Positions 1-12,066 of a DNA stretch of 64,000 bases are shown in pieces. Made by a program: the position numbers and the translations under genes. The notes beneath the pieces are model-generated. The model saw nothing but the letters and a program-made list of their open reading frames with translations, did not search any database and had not been told where the DNA came from. Within the stretch, counting starts at the first letter, position 1, and every line of letters begins with the position of its first letter. Source of the DNA: Phellopilus nigrolimitatus (Eukaryota; Basidiomycota; Agaricomycetes; Hymenochaetales; Hymenochaetaceae); contig JAJOHG010000079.1 of NCBI GenBank assembly GCA_021029095.1, positions 1-64,000 of the forward strand, read 5' to 3'.

Positions 1-526
1 TGATCACGCATTTGACGACGATGGAGCATACAACATGTCTAGTGTAAATTATGGACTTTCATCCTCTATATCCTCAAATGATCGGATTATTTCAGATATC
101 CTGCCCCACATGACGGGGTTGGCGTTTTTCTACCGCCTTTATCTTCGATATTCGCAACATTTTACCCGATGCGTTGCTGATAATTAGCAGACGTCATCTG
201 GTTTTTGCCAAAAGTATTGGTGAACAATCATTGTTTGGTCAAAGCTTTACTGTGTTGCGAAGATGAACATACTGCTGAATCAGTAATTGACGTGACTTTA
301 TTGACTGGGACGTGCGATTCTGGTGGATCAATCTGAATCGTACGTCGTCGTCTCCACATTACGTCGTCGCTTACCCTGTTAATAGCTTCGTCTGAGTGCC
401 TCATTCGTTCTCAAGCACGATCATGTAACATTTGAAACACACCCTTCTCATATGATCGTAACGTGACTTTCCATGCTCAAAGTGAAAAAAAAAAAAATAA
501 CACGTCTCAGCAAAAGACCAAGAAAT
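1..526. other. No recognisable feature
   Basis: I see no convincing exon, repeat unit or RNA gene here. A short poly-A run lies at about 486-496, just downstream of the aminotransferase fragment on the minus strand, and could be 3' flanking DNA of that gene. Confidence 0.4.
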
Positions 527-915
527 TCAGAGTTTACTGCGTGCGGCTGCTCTAACTCTACGGGTCTCAAGAATTGATCGTGCTAGCCTTTCTACCGCTT
601 CCTCCATTTTGTTCCCTTCGAGCTGGCTGAACGATATTCTGATGTATGCGCTCTTCTTGCCATCAGGCATGAAAGCGACACCTGGGAGAAGATCAAATCC
701 GCGCTCGATGGCCACGGTGAGGATCTGGTGTCGTCCACGTCGCAGTCCCGTCAGCTGACGATGCATGGCGCTTTCAAATACGTCTCTCCGCTTTCGGTAT
801 AATTCTGCTGCAGCCTCTGTGTGCCTCTTGAAACCGTCGTAACCCCAGGAGCGGAGAAGCGTGTCGGCGACGATCTGCGTAAACGAAGAGCCCTGTGAGC
901 ACGAAGGCGTCTCGT
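527..915 (-). pseudogene. 3' fragment of a PLP-dependent aminotransferase (aromatic/2-aminoadipate type)
   Basis: A single 129-codon exon begins after a clean TTTTCAG acceptor at 916 and ends in a stop at 527. It starts with a QGSSFTQIVADTLL segment, then a WGYDGFKRHTE segment and a YRKRRDVFESAM segment. It ends with LLPGVAFMPDGKKSAYIRIS and a helix MEEAVERLARSI. This order matches the C-terminal domain of fold-type I aminotransferases of the ARO8/kynurenine-aminotransferase group, cytosolic or mitochondrial enzymes that move amino groups with PLP. The stretch family members normally have between the 'LTGL' helix and the 'ERG..LLPG' strand (a TPEAGMFFW-like core, about 25 residues) appears to be missing. 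I found no upstream exons carrying the PLP-lysine domain, so I call it a broken remnant. It could be the last exon of a gene with unrecognised 5' exons. Confidence 0.65.
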
Positions 916-2590
916 CTGAAAAGACAGTCAGAGGCTAATATCATCTTGAGATAAAAATCTTCATTGTCTGGAACGAGCAGTGTGCGATATGGTGGGTTGA
1001 TTTGCTAATGGATTATGCAGTGCGTGGTCGAATACCAGCTACAGGACTGCGGCGGATCTCGTTGGCTGCGCCGTTTGAATCAACCTCGCCAGCTTTGATC
1101 CTTTGTTGCAATGCTTTTTGAAGTGTGGCTCGGCAACCTCTCCACCCCTAGCACTCGTGTCGGAGTCTAGAGCTGGAGTTGTCGTGGTCATCTGGCTTAC
1201 TGTTGCCCATGCCGGCCTTGGGCCTGTAACGTAAGATATTGGAGTGCCGAGGTTCGCGAGATACAGAAACGGACGCCGCTCCTTGAATAGCAGTTCTCTG
1301 CCTACTTTCTCCTTCCCGCTCTCCCTATCAGGCCACATCTCCCGTTGACCTAGCGCGTCATCCAGCAACAGAAGCCTCTGCCTTCGTGAAAAGAAAAACC
1401 AGACTCGCTCCGGCAAGCGCCCGCAGCTCCGCATGCTCCGGCGCTTGAGGCACAGTTCAGACAGGATCGCAGGCAGACGCGCACGGACCGCCCATTTCGC
1501 TGGCCGCCCCGTGCGTGCGCCGTCTCAATGTTTGGCTTAAACTCCGCTTCAGAGGCTTCGGCGCCCGGGAGCGGGTGTTTTTCTGCGTCATTGACTTGAA
1601 GGCGGGGGCGTGCCGTGCTCTAGATGTGGGATGCGGACGTGATAGCGGTATTGCGTCACCGCAGAACAGACCCCGCAGTGTTTTCCAGATGGTGACCTGT
1701 GTTCGCCGTAACTTCAATACCATGCAGCGTGCAGACGCATTATGTGTCTCGCTTGTAGTGCTACTGTATTTCCTCCGTTCTGCTCAAATGATGTTCATAC
1801 TTATGTTTCCAATAAACTCTAATACAAACGCAGACCTGGAGATCTGCGACTCATTTTGGACCGATGATCCGTTTTCGGTGCTCGAAAACTACAATCATTC
1901 GCCTTTCTGTCTGCTAGTCTGTTCTCCTACGTGCAAGGCCTACTAGCCGTGACGGTCGGGCAGTAGAGCAGTCAAACGCATCGATGCAGCACCAAGAGCT
2001 GGAGATTAGAAAGCTAGAAGAGAAGGCTCACGAGCATCCGATGTCTTTGACATCTTCTTTAGGTGTCTCGCAGGCTCATACACCACGCTCCCCCTCTCCC
2101 ACTTTTTTCTTAATAAAAGCCGCCGTCGTTCGTTCGTACATCTTCTCAGTCCTTCTCGTCGATCCACTCTGGTTCCCACTCTCGCATTCCCCTACTCTAT
2201 CGGATTCCATGGCCGCTGGTTCTATCGGCTGCCAAAGCGAGTTCGTCTCCTTTCCTCAGTCGCCTTGACCAGAGCTGCAACTAGCTCTTTCAAAGGATGA
2301 CCAAGCGCCTACATAATCTACGGGTACACGCCCGTTCGCAGCACGCCCGAGGGACATTCGGGTGACAAGGCCCGACGTCCACAGCTTCTGACGCTGACGC
2401 CGTTCGGGAGCTGGTATTATTGTTTAGACAGCGACTGAAATAGCGCGGGAGTATCATACGCACTCATTTGTTGGTGATACACGAGGCTGCTGTAACCCGT
2501 GTGCGCTGATCGTCGTCGGATCGCGGATTTTGAGTTTTGTGCACGCGTGGACTCGAATATGACGAGGCATTTTTCAGTCAGTTCTATGCT
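916..2590. other. Intergenic or decayed sequence, nothing assigned
   Basis: Short open frames exist on both strands but none has family motifs or a consistent splice pattern. Around 2020-2100 the stretch from GCTCACGAG to CAGGCTCATACA resembles the start of the decayed SAP-related unit seen at about 15.2, 30.5 and 41.9 kb, so old copies of the same repeats may be present. Confidence 0.35.
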
Positions 2591-2593
2591 TAA

Positions 2594-3010
2594 ATGATGG
2601 GTGCAAACTTGTTGGACTGGAAGGGGCGTGCTACTTGCGGACTCTCCCTCCGCCGTCTTCCACCCTTCCCACTGTGCTGTCCGAGCAGGGCCCCATCATC
2701 TTCAGCTTCAGCACCATCCTCGTTATATTCCTCGTTGTCTTCTTCTCTTTCATCGTTCTTTACGTCTACGTTTTTCTCATATCTGAGGCACGGCGCTTTC
2801 TGTTCATTGGCCAGCCGATCTATGAGTCCATGTCTCCCCGTCTTCTGTCTGTTATCTCTTATCTGCTAGCGACAATACCCAGTCCATCCTACTTTGCGAT
2901 GCCGGTCCAGGCCTGTGGGATGGAGACACAATGAGGAATGCTTCTCAAAGCGAGCGCTGTTACTATTCGGTGCTTGAGTCGTAATCAGTTGTTTCATTCT
3001 TCTTCTTTTT
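2594..3010 (-). pseudogene. Possible decayed acidic/basic exon of a SAP-family gene
   Basis: Read on the minus strand this stretch gives an RKRRASDMRK-like basic patch followed by a Glu/Asp-rich run, the same order as the linker exon of the SAP genes in this window but without intact splice sites or SAP exons. The plus-strand reading that looks like a membrane protein is probably only the antisense of this acidic codon run. Support is weak. Confidence 0.2.
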
Positions 3011-3116
3011 TTCTCGGCCAACGCATTTTCCGCGCCCTTCATCTAGTCAGAGTAGACCTGAGTGGCCATGGACCTGGAGCCACGCGAATGCCTGCATAGA
3101 AGATGGGGTGTCCCCG

Positions 3117-3800
3117 TCAACTATGAGCGCCGCATGGCTCTCGAAGGCGTGGGGTAACAGTGGCATCGGAGGTGACGGAGGCAGTGATGTGCGTCTGTAT
3201 TGACGTCCAGGCCGCCCTGGAGTTCACTATAATTCTTTTACTTGGGCGCGCAGCTAGCACGTCTTCTTGCGGAAAATTCACAGAGCGGGAGCGTCGGTGC
3301 ATTCTGGACGCCGACGAAGAGACTCACTGCCCGGGTCCAGCTCCTCCGTCTTCGATTTCCGCGCGGTGGGCTTTTGGGGCGTAGCCCCAACATTCTCCCT
3401 CGTCGCGGCACCCGACCCGGAGTCAGAGCTAGAGTAGAATCCTTCGGCATCGACTATGTGACCGTCTAGGTTGTCCTCAAGCCTACGACGGACACGAGAA
3501 AAATGGCGTTGGCGCCAGAATATGATATATAGGCGCGAGGCGGCAAAACCAGAATACACCTGATTTCCGCTCTCTTCTTGAGCAGCTGCTTCATTTTATT
3601 TCTTCTTCATCATGCACTTCCAAACGAGACCGCACCGATCAACAACGAAACGAACGGCGGCAGTGAAGGCGATGCGAGACTCACCTTTGCAAGCACCCGC
3701 AGCGCCTTATGGCCGAAATCTGCAAGCTGTCCGTTTAGTTGGATCGCTTGTGTCTCAACTTGGAGTTGGCGGCTCGAGCACCTCTTGGATGCTTCATTAG
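3117..3800 (-). pseudogene. Decayed SAP-domain family gene
   Basis: The minus strand carries the family's third exon in recognisable form: a D.DGHIVDAEG stretch, Ser-rich GSGAATRENVGATPQ, then TARKSKTEEL and a GTGAGTCTC donor. Upstream at about 3700 a segment reading LADFGHKALRVLAK is followed by GTGAGTCTCGCATC, the exact start of intron 1 in the intact paralogues. So SAP helix 1 and the acidic/basic linker are present, but I could not assemble exon 2 (SAP helix 2) or a tail in frame. A degenerate acceptor and frame breaks make this a pseudogene. Confidence 0.5.
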
Positions 3801-4418
3801 GTTTCTGGAGCTCGACAGCGGGTTTATTTTTCGTTGACTAGTGAGAGCCTAAGTTGCGTGGGCCATAATCTTGTCGGAAGACATGTGTTGATTTTTGTCT
3901 TTTGCGTTGCACCAGTCCAAACCTCCGAAGCGAGTCCGACCGCTTGGCGAGACTTCTACGTGCACTTCTTTCGGTGCGCGCTGATAGGGACGGAACAAGA
4001 GAGGTCGCCATGACGCGTAAGAGTGCGCTTATGGGTTCGAGAATAGCACTGATCTCGACTGCGCTGCCATAACCGGCGGCACATAAAACCCATGGCGAGG
4101 GAAGTGAGAAGATGCAAAGATTCTCTCACGGAAGAGACCGAGGTCACGCGACGTTCTTACATAATACAATGGTAGTTGAAAATTGGGCACTTGAAAGAGA
4201 GGTCAACTTATTATTCAAGTACGCAAACCATTCAATATATGCCCGATATTCCATATATACTGATCTATCAGGAGAATCCGATACAGCGATGAATCACAAC
4301 ACAAGTAAAGTTCAGATCGACAAGAGGGGCTCGCAATCATGATCACTGACATCGGATTCCTTTGACGCCTTCCGACGCAGGCTCATGCACAACCTTCAGA
4401 GCCTCCCTCCTGTCATAT
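3801..4418. other. Intergenic, nothing assigned
   Basis: No exon with family motifs was found. The stretch separates the decayed SAP copy from the 3' end of the divergent SAP gene. Confidence 0.35.
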
Positions 4419-5560
4419 TTATACAGATCTCCCACCACTTGATTCTTCAGCCAGTCGATTTCCCCCTCCCCTTTTATCAGCTTCTAAGTCATGGTTTTCC
4501 GTGTCCATCACGACCTGTTGACTCCTCCGATAACCGCCCGCTCTCGTTCTCCTCGGCTGTACCAAGTTGACATCATCAGAGGTGAGCTTCCGATCCAGAA
4601 GTATCTGAACTGAACTTGAAGCTCCACGCCGAAGCGAGGGCAGGCTGCGTGGAATGCGGGCGCGGGCGATGACTGATGACGGAGCGGTGGAACGCGACGG
4701 CAGACGAGCCCGAGCACTGCGAAAATGCCATATGACAGGACGCAAAGTTGGCGCGATCAGGTCATCCTGGTTTGCTATGCGCGAGTTTGTCAATACTCGA
4801 CTGGCTGGCCGCAGTCGTTTGGCTATATGCGAAGCAAACCTCGTTAAACGCGCATAGTTGGACGTTGGGATGCCTTGAAGACTCACTACATTCAAATTCA
4901 TCGCCCTCGTCCGACTCGTTCGAATCTGCTTTTCTCTTATTCACGCGCACAGGAAGTGCAGCCTCGACCTCTTGAGCGTCAAACTCGGAGCTGCCTTTGA
5001 CAGCAGACGCGGGATCATCAATAATATTTCTCTCGCCCTCTTCGTCTTCCTCGTCAGTTTCCTCGTCGGTTTCCTCGTTGTATACCTGGTCGTCTTCTCT
5101 GCCATCACTCTTCTCGTCTCCTCCATCGTAGCAGAGCTCATCCTCCTCCTCCTCGCTTCTGCAGCAGGCAACGGCACTTGCAGGTTATCGTCAGTACGGA
5201 ATGACTGTGTGAAGGAAAGCCGACTTACTTGAGTTCTGCTTTCCGCTCCTTGACCAGTCGCTCAATGAGGTCATTCCTTTTTCTTATCATTTTGTTGTAT
5301 TCCTACAAACCGATATGGAAAAGGAAGTACTTCTTGAGTGGGCTATGTCGGCGAGCGAGAAGAGAGAAAAGGCTCACCGCAGTGAGGGAACCTAGTTCCC
5401 TGCGGTTCAGTTCCCTGAGCCTGTACCCAGGCTGTGACAAAACTCGGGACATCGTTCTAGGAGACGCTGGTCCGGGCGTACACTTTGCGTGAGCTTGCTG
5501 AGCCCGCTCACTAAGACCTCTAGAGACCTCTGCGACAATCTGGTTTGAGGCTGCGGACAT
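4419..5560 (-). CDS. Divergent SAP-domain protein, 309 aa, four exons
   Basis: Exons 5378-5560, 5229-5302, 4887-5155 and 4419-4822 join into one frame of 309 codons with GT..AG introns of 75, 73 and 64 nt. The frame only closes if the second intron ends at CAGAAG rather than CAG. The SAP domain lies at about residues 48-86: RRELGSLTA, an intron, then a basic KRNDLIERLVKERKAEL helix. SAP domains are known DNA/RNA-binding modules of chromatin proteins; a nuclear role is inferred. Exon 3 is a long Glu/Asp run ending in VNKRKADSNESDEG, like the KRKAE linker of the other SAP genes. Exon 4 is Arg/Ser-rich. The intron splitting the SAP domain is in the same place as in the other copies, which argues for common ancestry. 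The start at 5560 is chosen because the shared promoter motif lies 129 bp upstream. Confidence 0.7.
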
Positions 5561-5688
5561 GATACAATCTTTGGGTTGCGGTGAGAGGTTATTGGCGGTG
5601 GATCACGAAAGTGGTCGTTGTAGTTGTCGAAGAGGGAACGAGAGAGAGAGATGGTTCCTTTTATTTAGAGCGGTGGTCGTCCTTGTGC

Positions 5689-5722
5689 TCATTGTGCAAG
5701 GGCCGGCTGCATCCGGATCCGG
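5689..5722 (-). promoter_or_regulatory. Shared SAP-family promoter module
   Basis: TCATTGTGCAAG (5689-5700) is followed by GGCCGGCT and the perfect palindrome CCGGATCCGG (5713-5722). The same 12-mer followed by CGG/CCG palindromes occurs upstream of eight other genes here. CGG half-sites are typical targets of fungal Zn2Cys6 regulators, but the factor is inferred. The module sits 129 bp before the start of the 4419-5560 gene; strand is given for the gene it would serve. Confidence 0.55.
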
Positions 5723-6273
5723 TTGAGCCACTGATTGCTGCGGCTCGCAGACCGGTTATGTAATCAAAAGCCACAACTCGTTGTTTTGCGTGCGTCTTTC
5801 TTTTCTTAGTGAGACGAAGGTTGCAATCTAAAAACTCGCAGGCAGAGTGTATTGTAGTGATATGAGCACACTCGTGACATTATACAAGTGGCTACGCAAT
5901 ACAGACGTGCTATCATCTACGAGGAAGAAAGCGCCTGGGCGCAAAGCTTTCGGCACGTACGCATCCTTATGTCTTTCTTCTTAGACTCTTCTCACCGGAC
6001 ATTGTGTTTCTCGCCATCTTCAGAACACTTTATAACCCCGCCTACTCTGCTGGACCTATTCTTGCTGGTTCGCGGAGATCCTAGAACTAGTCCTCCTACG
6101 AGGAGAACGGGAACCCGAAGCAGATCGATCATAATCGTGCTTTTGTTGCATCTTTTGATGACACTGGGACCAAGGGCATTCAGACCGGCTACGAGGTTTC
6201 GTCATAGAAGGGCGGGAGCAGGAACACTCAAATTGGAGCCAGATGGCCCCGCAACTTCGGCCAAGCTTGCATG

Positions 6274-7988
6274 CTAATCAGGCAGAGCCTGAGCGTATGC
6301 TCGTTCCATGGCTGGAGCACATCGGTAAACTGTAAAGCTTTTCAATGTTCGCGCAAATCCGGAGATTAACAAGTTATACATACCAGGGTCGTCCAAATAC
6401 TCGTCTTCTGCACGATTATACGGACGTTTTATTCGATCTGGGACAGAAATAGGGAATTCAGGCCTGAGCGGTGATCCGCCGCTCTTCAGAATCCTCTTCT
6501 GCAGTAAGGCGATGCGAATCATATCCTCTTGGCGTTCATTTTCTGTCTCATACTTGGGCAGCATGAGGGCTGTGATGTCGTCAAGGCTTAATTCCGTTTC
6601 CTTCTGCTTGCCTGACTTCGGTTGTGCGACTCTTCCTCTGGGAGCTCTCGGTTGAACTTCCCGGCCCCGCCGCGGCGTTCTCTCCGGGGTTCGCGGCTCA
6701 TCTTGTGCATAGGCATCCGGAGGGGGTCTGATCGCCAAGTTCCGTGCTGGGGGAGTGAGCACTGGGTTAGGAACGTTATAAGTGACTCGCGTTCTTGGAG
6801 TCGGGGAACTGCCTAGGTCTGGACTAGACGAGCGTTCTTCGTTCGTCAATTCCGTCGAGTCCTGCTGCACGTAACCATAAGCCTGACTAGAGGAGGCATG
6901 GTGCGCTTCCACTGCTCGGATGAACCGGTATTCGGAGGACCTATGGTAGGCAGGGCTGCTCTGAGCTATTGGAAGCTGTGGAGGAATACTTCCCTGTCGG
7001 GGCGCTCGGTCATACGCACTCGGCGAGTCAGAGTATTGGACCAAATCGTATGTCCGTCTTGGAGACACGCATTTGTCTTCTGTGTCGTTGGTGGTTTCAA
7101 GGACCGAGAAGCTGTTCTGGGAATAGTCAGGAGAGACCTGTGGCGATGATGAATTAGCCAAGAGCGCCTGACGAACGCGGGCTGCACCAGCAATGTCTAC
7201 TTCATCATTGTTGAATGTTTGGGGCGGTTGAAAGAAGCCCGTCTCCGACTTCACACTGGTATAACTGTTGTTATTGTTTTGGTGGAGCCCGACCTCGTGC
7301 GGCCGCCGAGATGACGGGCGGAATGTGTATCTTTTATGAAGGTGCTTGTCTACTTGGGTGTCCACCAACGACACATCGGAGTCCACAGAAGAGCGTGTTA
7401 CCGATCCTTTGTCGGGTATGCGCTTGTATATGCGTGGAGTTTCTTCAACTTGGACTCCTTGAAGGATAGAAATTGTTAAAAATTCGTCAAATGAAAGAGA
7501 AAGACATACTAATCAGCTCTTCAACCTCTTCGCACTCGCCGTCAGACTCAATATCCTCGGCCTTGCGCTTTTTCACAGGATCTGCGACCTCAGCCTCCTC
7601 AGCCTCAGCCTCAGATTCGAAATCGTCGTATCCAACAAGCAATGTGTTGTTTACAATCTCGGTGTCCTCGCTAGTGACGTCGTCGGAGAAGTAGTCACTA
7701 TCTTCATACCTGTGGAAGAGATGAGTATGTATTATGGTCAAATACTGTATAAGCAATGCTATGGGAGAAGGCGTACCAGATTTCGGCCGCGGATTGACCG
7801 ACGGACTCGTCGCGTTCCTCAAGTGGACATCGAGTAACTCGGTCCTGAGCTTGTGGCTCCGAAACGGCTTCCAGACGCTGCTCGGAAATAAACCTACGGA
7901 TCTCCTCGTGAACTCGTATTTGCGACGCTATAGCCTTCGCGTCGGCCTCAGCCCCAGCGTCGTAAGCCACATTCAGGTTATCGGCCAT
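6274..7988 (-). CDS. Unknown fungal protein, about 531 aa, at least three exons
   Basis: Exons 7777-7988, 7510-7709 and 6274-7457 give a continuous frame of 531 codons. The first exon (MADNLNVAYDAG...) predicts a helical, charged N-terminus. The second is strongly acidic and ends in DPVKKRKAEDIESDGE, the same acidic-plus-KRKAE linker style as the SAP genes, although I see no SAP domain. The long third exon is Ser/Pro/Thr-rich and low in hydrophobics, with RRGREVQPRAPRGR-type basic patches, and ends in a helical LSLDDITALMLPKYETE region. A further 46-nt intron (GTATGT..AAAAG) near 6345-6390 is possible and would change the last residues. Promoter sharing with the SAP genes suggests co-regulation or common descent. 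A nuclear location is inferred from the basic patches only. Function unknown. Confidence 0.65.
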
Positions 7989-8093
7989 GGCGGGATCTGA
8001 GATGTTGGTAAGGATAGTAGTTGAAGAAAGGGAGGTGATCTCGTTGTATTATGAATGCACGAGCCACTCGCTAGTCGGCAGTTCATTGTGTGC

Positions 8094-8119
8094 TCATTGT
8101 GCAAGCTCGGCAATTGCCG
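8094..8119 (-). promoter_or_regulatory. Shared promoter module upstream of the 531-aa gene
   Basis: TCATTGTGCAAG (8094-8105) is followed at once by the perfect 12-bp palindrome CGGCAATTGCCG (8108-8119), 106 bp before the ATG at 7988. It is the same two-part arrangement as in front of the SAP genes, with a different palindrome spacer. Confidence 0.55.
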
Positions 8120-8519
8120 ATGTGGCTGCTGATGCCATTGATCTCATCTCCCTACTTACGTCTGCTTATCCCTTGCGTATCGAAAACATAGACTGAAAAA
8201 TACAGAGTTCGATTACATCAGAAATAACCCAAACGTGTGGAGCTCACCAAGTACTAGGTCAGCAACAATAAACTTTTTCCGCAAGCGCCTTGTAAGTAAC
8301 CACTTTGCAAGTCCGCTATCTCTGCATTACTACTAAAAAGAAAACCTAGATGGGAGTGTTTCCAATTAAGATTGGCATCTGTCTTTGCCTCCAGCTAGTC
8401 GAGTCCTGCCAAGATTTCAGTCACTCACACAGTAGATGTACTTGTCCTCGATGGCGCAGAGTCCGCCGTGTGTTATGACAGTATTGGAGTCTGTATTTCA
8501 CCATTGACAATCGCGGTAA

Positions 8520-9071
8520 ATATGACACACTAGAACAGGCTTCGTTCCAGCAATGATTCAGCAATTTCGAGAGCCATAATGACTGCATCTTCGAAGTTTG
8601 ATGAGTTCTCGGGCTGCAGAATGATCATATCCTATAGCATGGTTAAGAGAAAGAAGCGGAGGATCTTGGTCTTCCCTGGAATCCGCGATTACGGGTTTCT
8701 ATAGGATATTGATCTAGTCAGCCTGTTTTGCCGATTTTTCTCCCGTCTACGCCGTGAATTATAAGTGCGTGAATCAAGGAGACGGCAGAGCAACATACCT
8801 ACGGCACGATATTCATTGCTCGTGAGGCTCAAATCGACGCCAGGAGCGTATGAGTAATTTTCACGCTTGTCAAACGTCAAGGACTATGAAGAATCAATGG
8901 GTCAGAATTCGCTTCAGAGACAGAAACGAGACGACCAGAAGACATCCAGACGCAGATAGAACCAGTATCTGAAGCAAGAATTGACGAGGACCTCTGGTAC
9001 TCCTTTCCCTTTCCAATGGTACAGTAATCGTGAAATTGCAGAGCTTGTCCTTGAATTGACTGAGTGGCCAA
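8520..9071 (-). CDS. Possible small spliced gene or exon fragments, unknown
   Basis: Three short minus-strand open stretches can be joined: an upstream one containing YCTIGKGKEYQRSSSILASD, one containing APGVDLSLTSNEYRAV, and a downstream one ending ALEIAESLLERSLF. A GTATGT donor after EYRAV and a CTATAG acceptor near 8637 would define one intron of about 165 nt. There is no ATG at the head of the first stretch, so a first exon is missing or this is not a gene. No domain recognised. Confidence 0.2.
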
Positions 9072-9119
9072 GAGTTAGCTGTCGCAAGGTGCGGATAGTC
9101 GACTTGAGGTGCTTGCTTG

Positions 9120-10440
9120 CTCGAGCCTAGCCGAATAGAGTAACGGATGTAAAGACGCGGTGCGAGCGTCAGATGGGAGGGGACGTAAGATGAACTTACT
9201 TTGGTAAGAAAGGGGGTTAGGAGCTCAGCGAGATATCCGTTCGCATGACTTCACGCTGAAGATAGGCGCGCGGGCGGAACGCGAGTGCGCGTAAGAACGG
9301 CCAAGGAAGGATGTAGACCCGCTTGTGGTCGCGCAGACCTTGCTAATTCAGGCAAATAACGTATACAAAATGTAGGCCGATCCCTGTGGCGATTAGTCCA
9401 AGTTCACGTATGTACGCAGAGATATGTGTCAAACGGTTCTTGCAGATAACCTTGTATCTCTTGGCTCTTCGTTATTTTAAACCTACTTGCTCAGATGTTT
9501 CTGTTTGAGGCCTGTCCGCTGTCCGTGGAAAGGCGCCGGTACCGCCTTTCTCATCCGACTTAGATTACGCGCTCAAAAGGCGACGAAGGGTACTCGGTCC
9601 GCCGATATGTCGTACGAGCTTCTCCGCATGAAGTACACGTTAGAAGAAGTGTGATCAGGAGAGTCAGGTTCTTTTCCGGTTTCAGACTTATTCGTAAGTC
9701 AAGCTCAGACTCGACATTTTGATTCGCAGTGTTTCAGGACGATCCATCCGGCAGTGCTTCGTTCTCAACAAACGAGCAAACACAAGGGAGCCGTTATAGC
9801 TCGCAGAGCTGCAGCTTCTTATCGTACCGGAGTTTGTCTAGGTGCGGTATGTCCCTAAGTCCCTCGTAATGGTTCTGCTACTCCGCATGTAAGCAGGTCC
9901 AATTCTCGACGCCACAGCTCCGTAGGTATATTCAGGCGATATCTATCTCTCCATCAGAAAAAAATAGACGGAGCAACGGCGGCGTGAAATTGTTGACAAA
10001 CGCGAGACCCTTGCGTTGTAAAACACGTAGGCGGCACTTATACGTGGGCAGCAGAATAGAATGGCGAGTCCTTGAGTTACACTAAAAGAACATGCCGTAT
10101 GAAAAGAAAAGGGACTCATCAACAATCACCTGTTTGCCATCCGAGTCCTCTACCATATCTTTTCTCAGCGGTTCCGTACGGTATCATAGGGCTTCGTAAC
10201 ACATCCGTATAAATATTGCTGTCGCAGCTGTTGTCGTAGACGGGCTTGATAATGAAGTTCAACTTTTTTCACCTTCTGCAACGGGCAGCGGTGCTTAGAT
10301 GTCTTGAGAGAGTCTGTAAAATGCTGCTCATGCTGGCTCAATGCTAATCCAATCATTAAACGGACCAAGTTGGCATAACGATGCGTCGTAGCCGGTAAGT
10401 CGTCGGGCGCGATACTGACTCAGCACGAGCATCCAAGATA
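9120..10440 (-). repeat. Repeat unit D4, copy 1
   Basis: This stretch is a diverged copy of the units at about 20.5-21.97, 31.9-33.06, 43.3-44.3 and 54.2-55.3 kb. Shared landmarks, read on the plus strand, are the GGAAGGA(T)GTAGACCCGCTTGTG segment, the AGGAGAGTCAGGTTC segment and the CAGGACGATCCATC segment. On the minus strand it should encode the small 'PPEYP...FRLWP' protein, but here the frame is interrupted several times. Confidence 0.55.
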
Positions 10441-10479
10441 GTTACAAGACATCCGTAGAAAATATCATAAAGATCATCT

Positions 10480-11935
10480 GTGCCTGCAATCATTAACCGG
10501 GGAAGCTACACGAAGAGCGCCAAAGTTGTTGGATGCAGTGTGCAGCCCTGGCCAACGCGCGGAGAGCCTTCGTGCCAACACGTGTCGCGTTGCGCACGAG
10601 TCGTTATTCGCTCTCATCAGGACATAGACTCAGCCTCATCTACTTTTGCTACTTCAAGACGTTCTCGGCACTATTTTATTGTCTCAGTCATCGTCGACGA
10701 ACGTCTAATCAACAACCATCAGCTATGTCCGAGTCTTCTTCCATCTTTGCGGCCGATGCTACAGCTGCTCCGCTCAGTTGGCAAGTGCGTTATTGGCAGT
10801 ACTCATGATGGAAATTCTACGGGGGAACGGCGTACATACTTTTGGATGGCTGACTCGCAGAACCTCGCAATCGGCGCTGGCAATGGTTCATCGGCGTTCG
10901 AAACCGCTTCAAACCGTTTTCCAGCTCTCGTACACAACTGTACGAGATGTATGCAAAATGTCATACTCGTGCAGGTCCAGGAAAGAATATGCATTACTGC
11001 AATCTGCAATCCATATCATTGATATTAGGAGATGATGCTTCATGTGGGTCTGGGGTTTCTCTCTTTTTAATAATGTCAAGACGAGCCGTCGAGTTAGCGA
11101 GTTACGGAAAGACAGGACATCGCAAGTGCATATCCAGGATGACCCTAGCCGAATCTGCTAGGTACGCCTTCGGACCGAATCAAGAGTGTGTCTCTCCTTC
11201 GTGCTTGTTGTCTTTTCCTGCGTTACGCATGGCCAGAATACCTGACGAGCATTCAGCATTCGACTTGTACTGCTCGTTGTCCGCAACCATGAGCGCCTTT
11301 GTCGACCAAATGCGTGTCGACGGATCCTATAAAGATATCCGATTTAACGAAGGCTCAATCAGTCGATTCCTTTGACGCCCGCTTCAATCTCCTTGCAGGC
11401 TCAACTTCACCCTCCATAAAAGGCCTTTATCATTCGCTCGTCTATCGCTCGTCTATCGCCAGAATCCCCACCATTCTTCGAGTCATCTCAGTCCACTTGA
11501 CCCCTTCCGTGTCGGCCAGTTCCTCCAACTTGCGCTCGCGTATTCTTATATTTGGCGTAGGTAAGTTCTCAGTTAGAGTCCATCGTCATTCCTTTGTTTG
11601 TCGAAAAGGCGAGTACCGTTTGAGTCGCGAGCTGAAAGCTATCTGGTATCCGATGGACACTGTCAGCCGGTGCTCTGTGCTATTCCGAAAGCAATTACCT
11701 TTGTGGAATGGCACGATAACGTTATGCTGCTTCTTACGGGCAGCGATGCCACCTTACCGCATGCAAACAGTAGGCGAAGGCATCCGACACAGTCTTTGAA
11801 TGCTCGGCGGCTGGTCCGAATGTTGTGTCGTTCAAATGATGCTGCGAGTGCACATGGTGTGGCTAATCTGTCTCCGATCATGCTCGTGAATCTCAGTCGC
11901 CTTCAACAAGCGCTTCTGCTTGAATGAATCATTCT
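10480..11935 (+). repeat. Repeat unit D1 (SAP-gene companion), copy 1, with a candidate small ORF
   Basis: The stretch recurs at about 16.0-16.7, 19.2-20.4 (inverted), 24.0-25.1 and 61.5-62.7 kb (inverted), always tail-to-tail with a SAP gene. It contains ATAAAAGGCCTTTATCATTCG, a TATA-like start region, and then an open stretch ending at 11927 that reads IPKAITFVEWHDNVMLLL. Its end, around CRSNDAASAHGVANLSP, stays in the same frame in four copies, so a small convergent gene is possible, while upstream parts are frameshifted between copies. No domain recognised. It may instead be conserved 3' flanking DNA. Confidence 0.4.
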
Positions 11936-12066
11936 TGCACAAGAAAGAGCATTACAAAAGATGTGCTTTTATCGCCTATCACCTGTCTCTTAACTACTTG
12001 GAATGAGCAACGGAGACCGAGATGGAGATACAACGATAACCTCACGGCTTAGATCGGGCATTGCTA

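Noticed and set aside
2635..2934. Plus-strand frame with a strong hydrophobic stretch
   Set aside because: Hydrophobic codons here are complements of an acidic minus-strand run; no start context or homologue seen.
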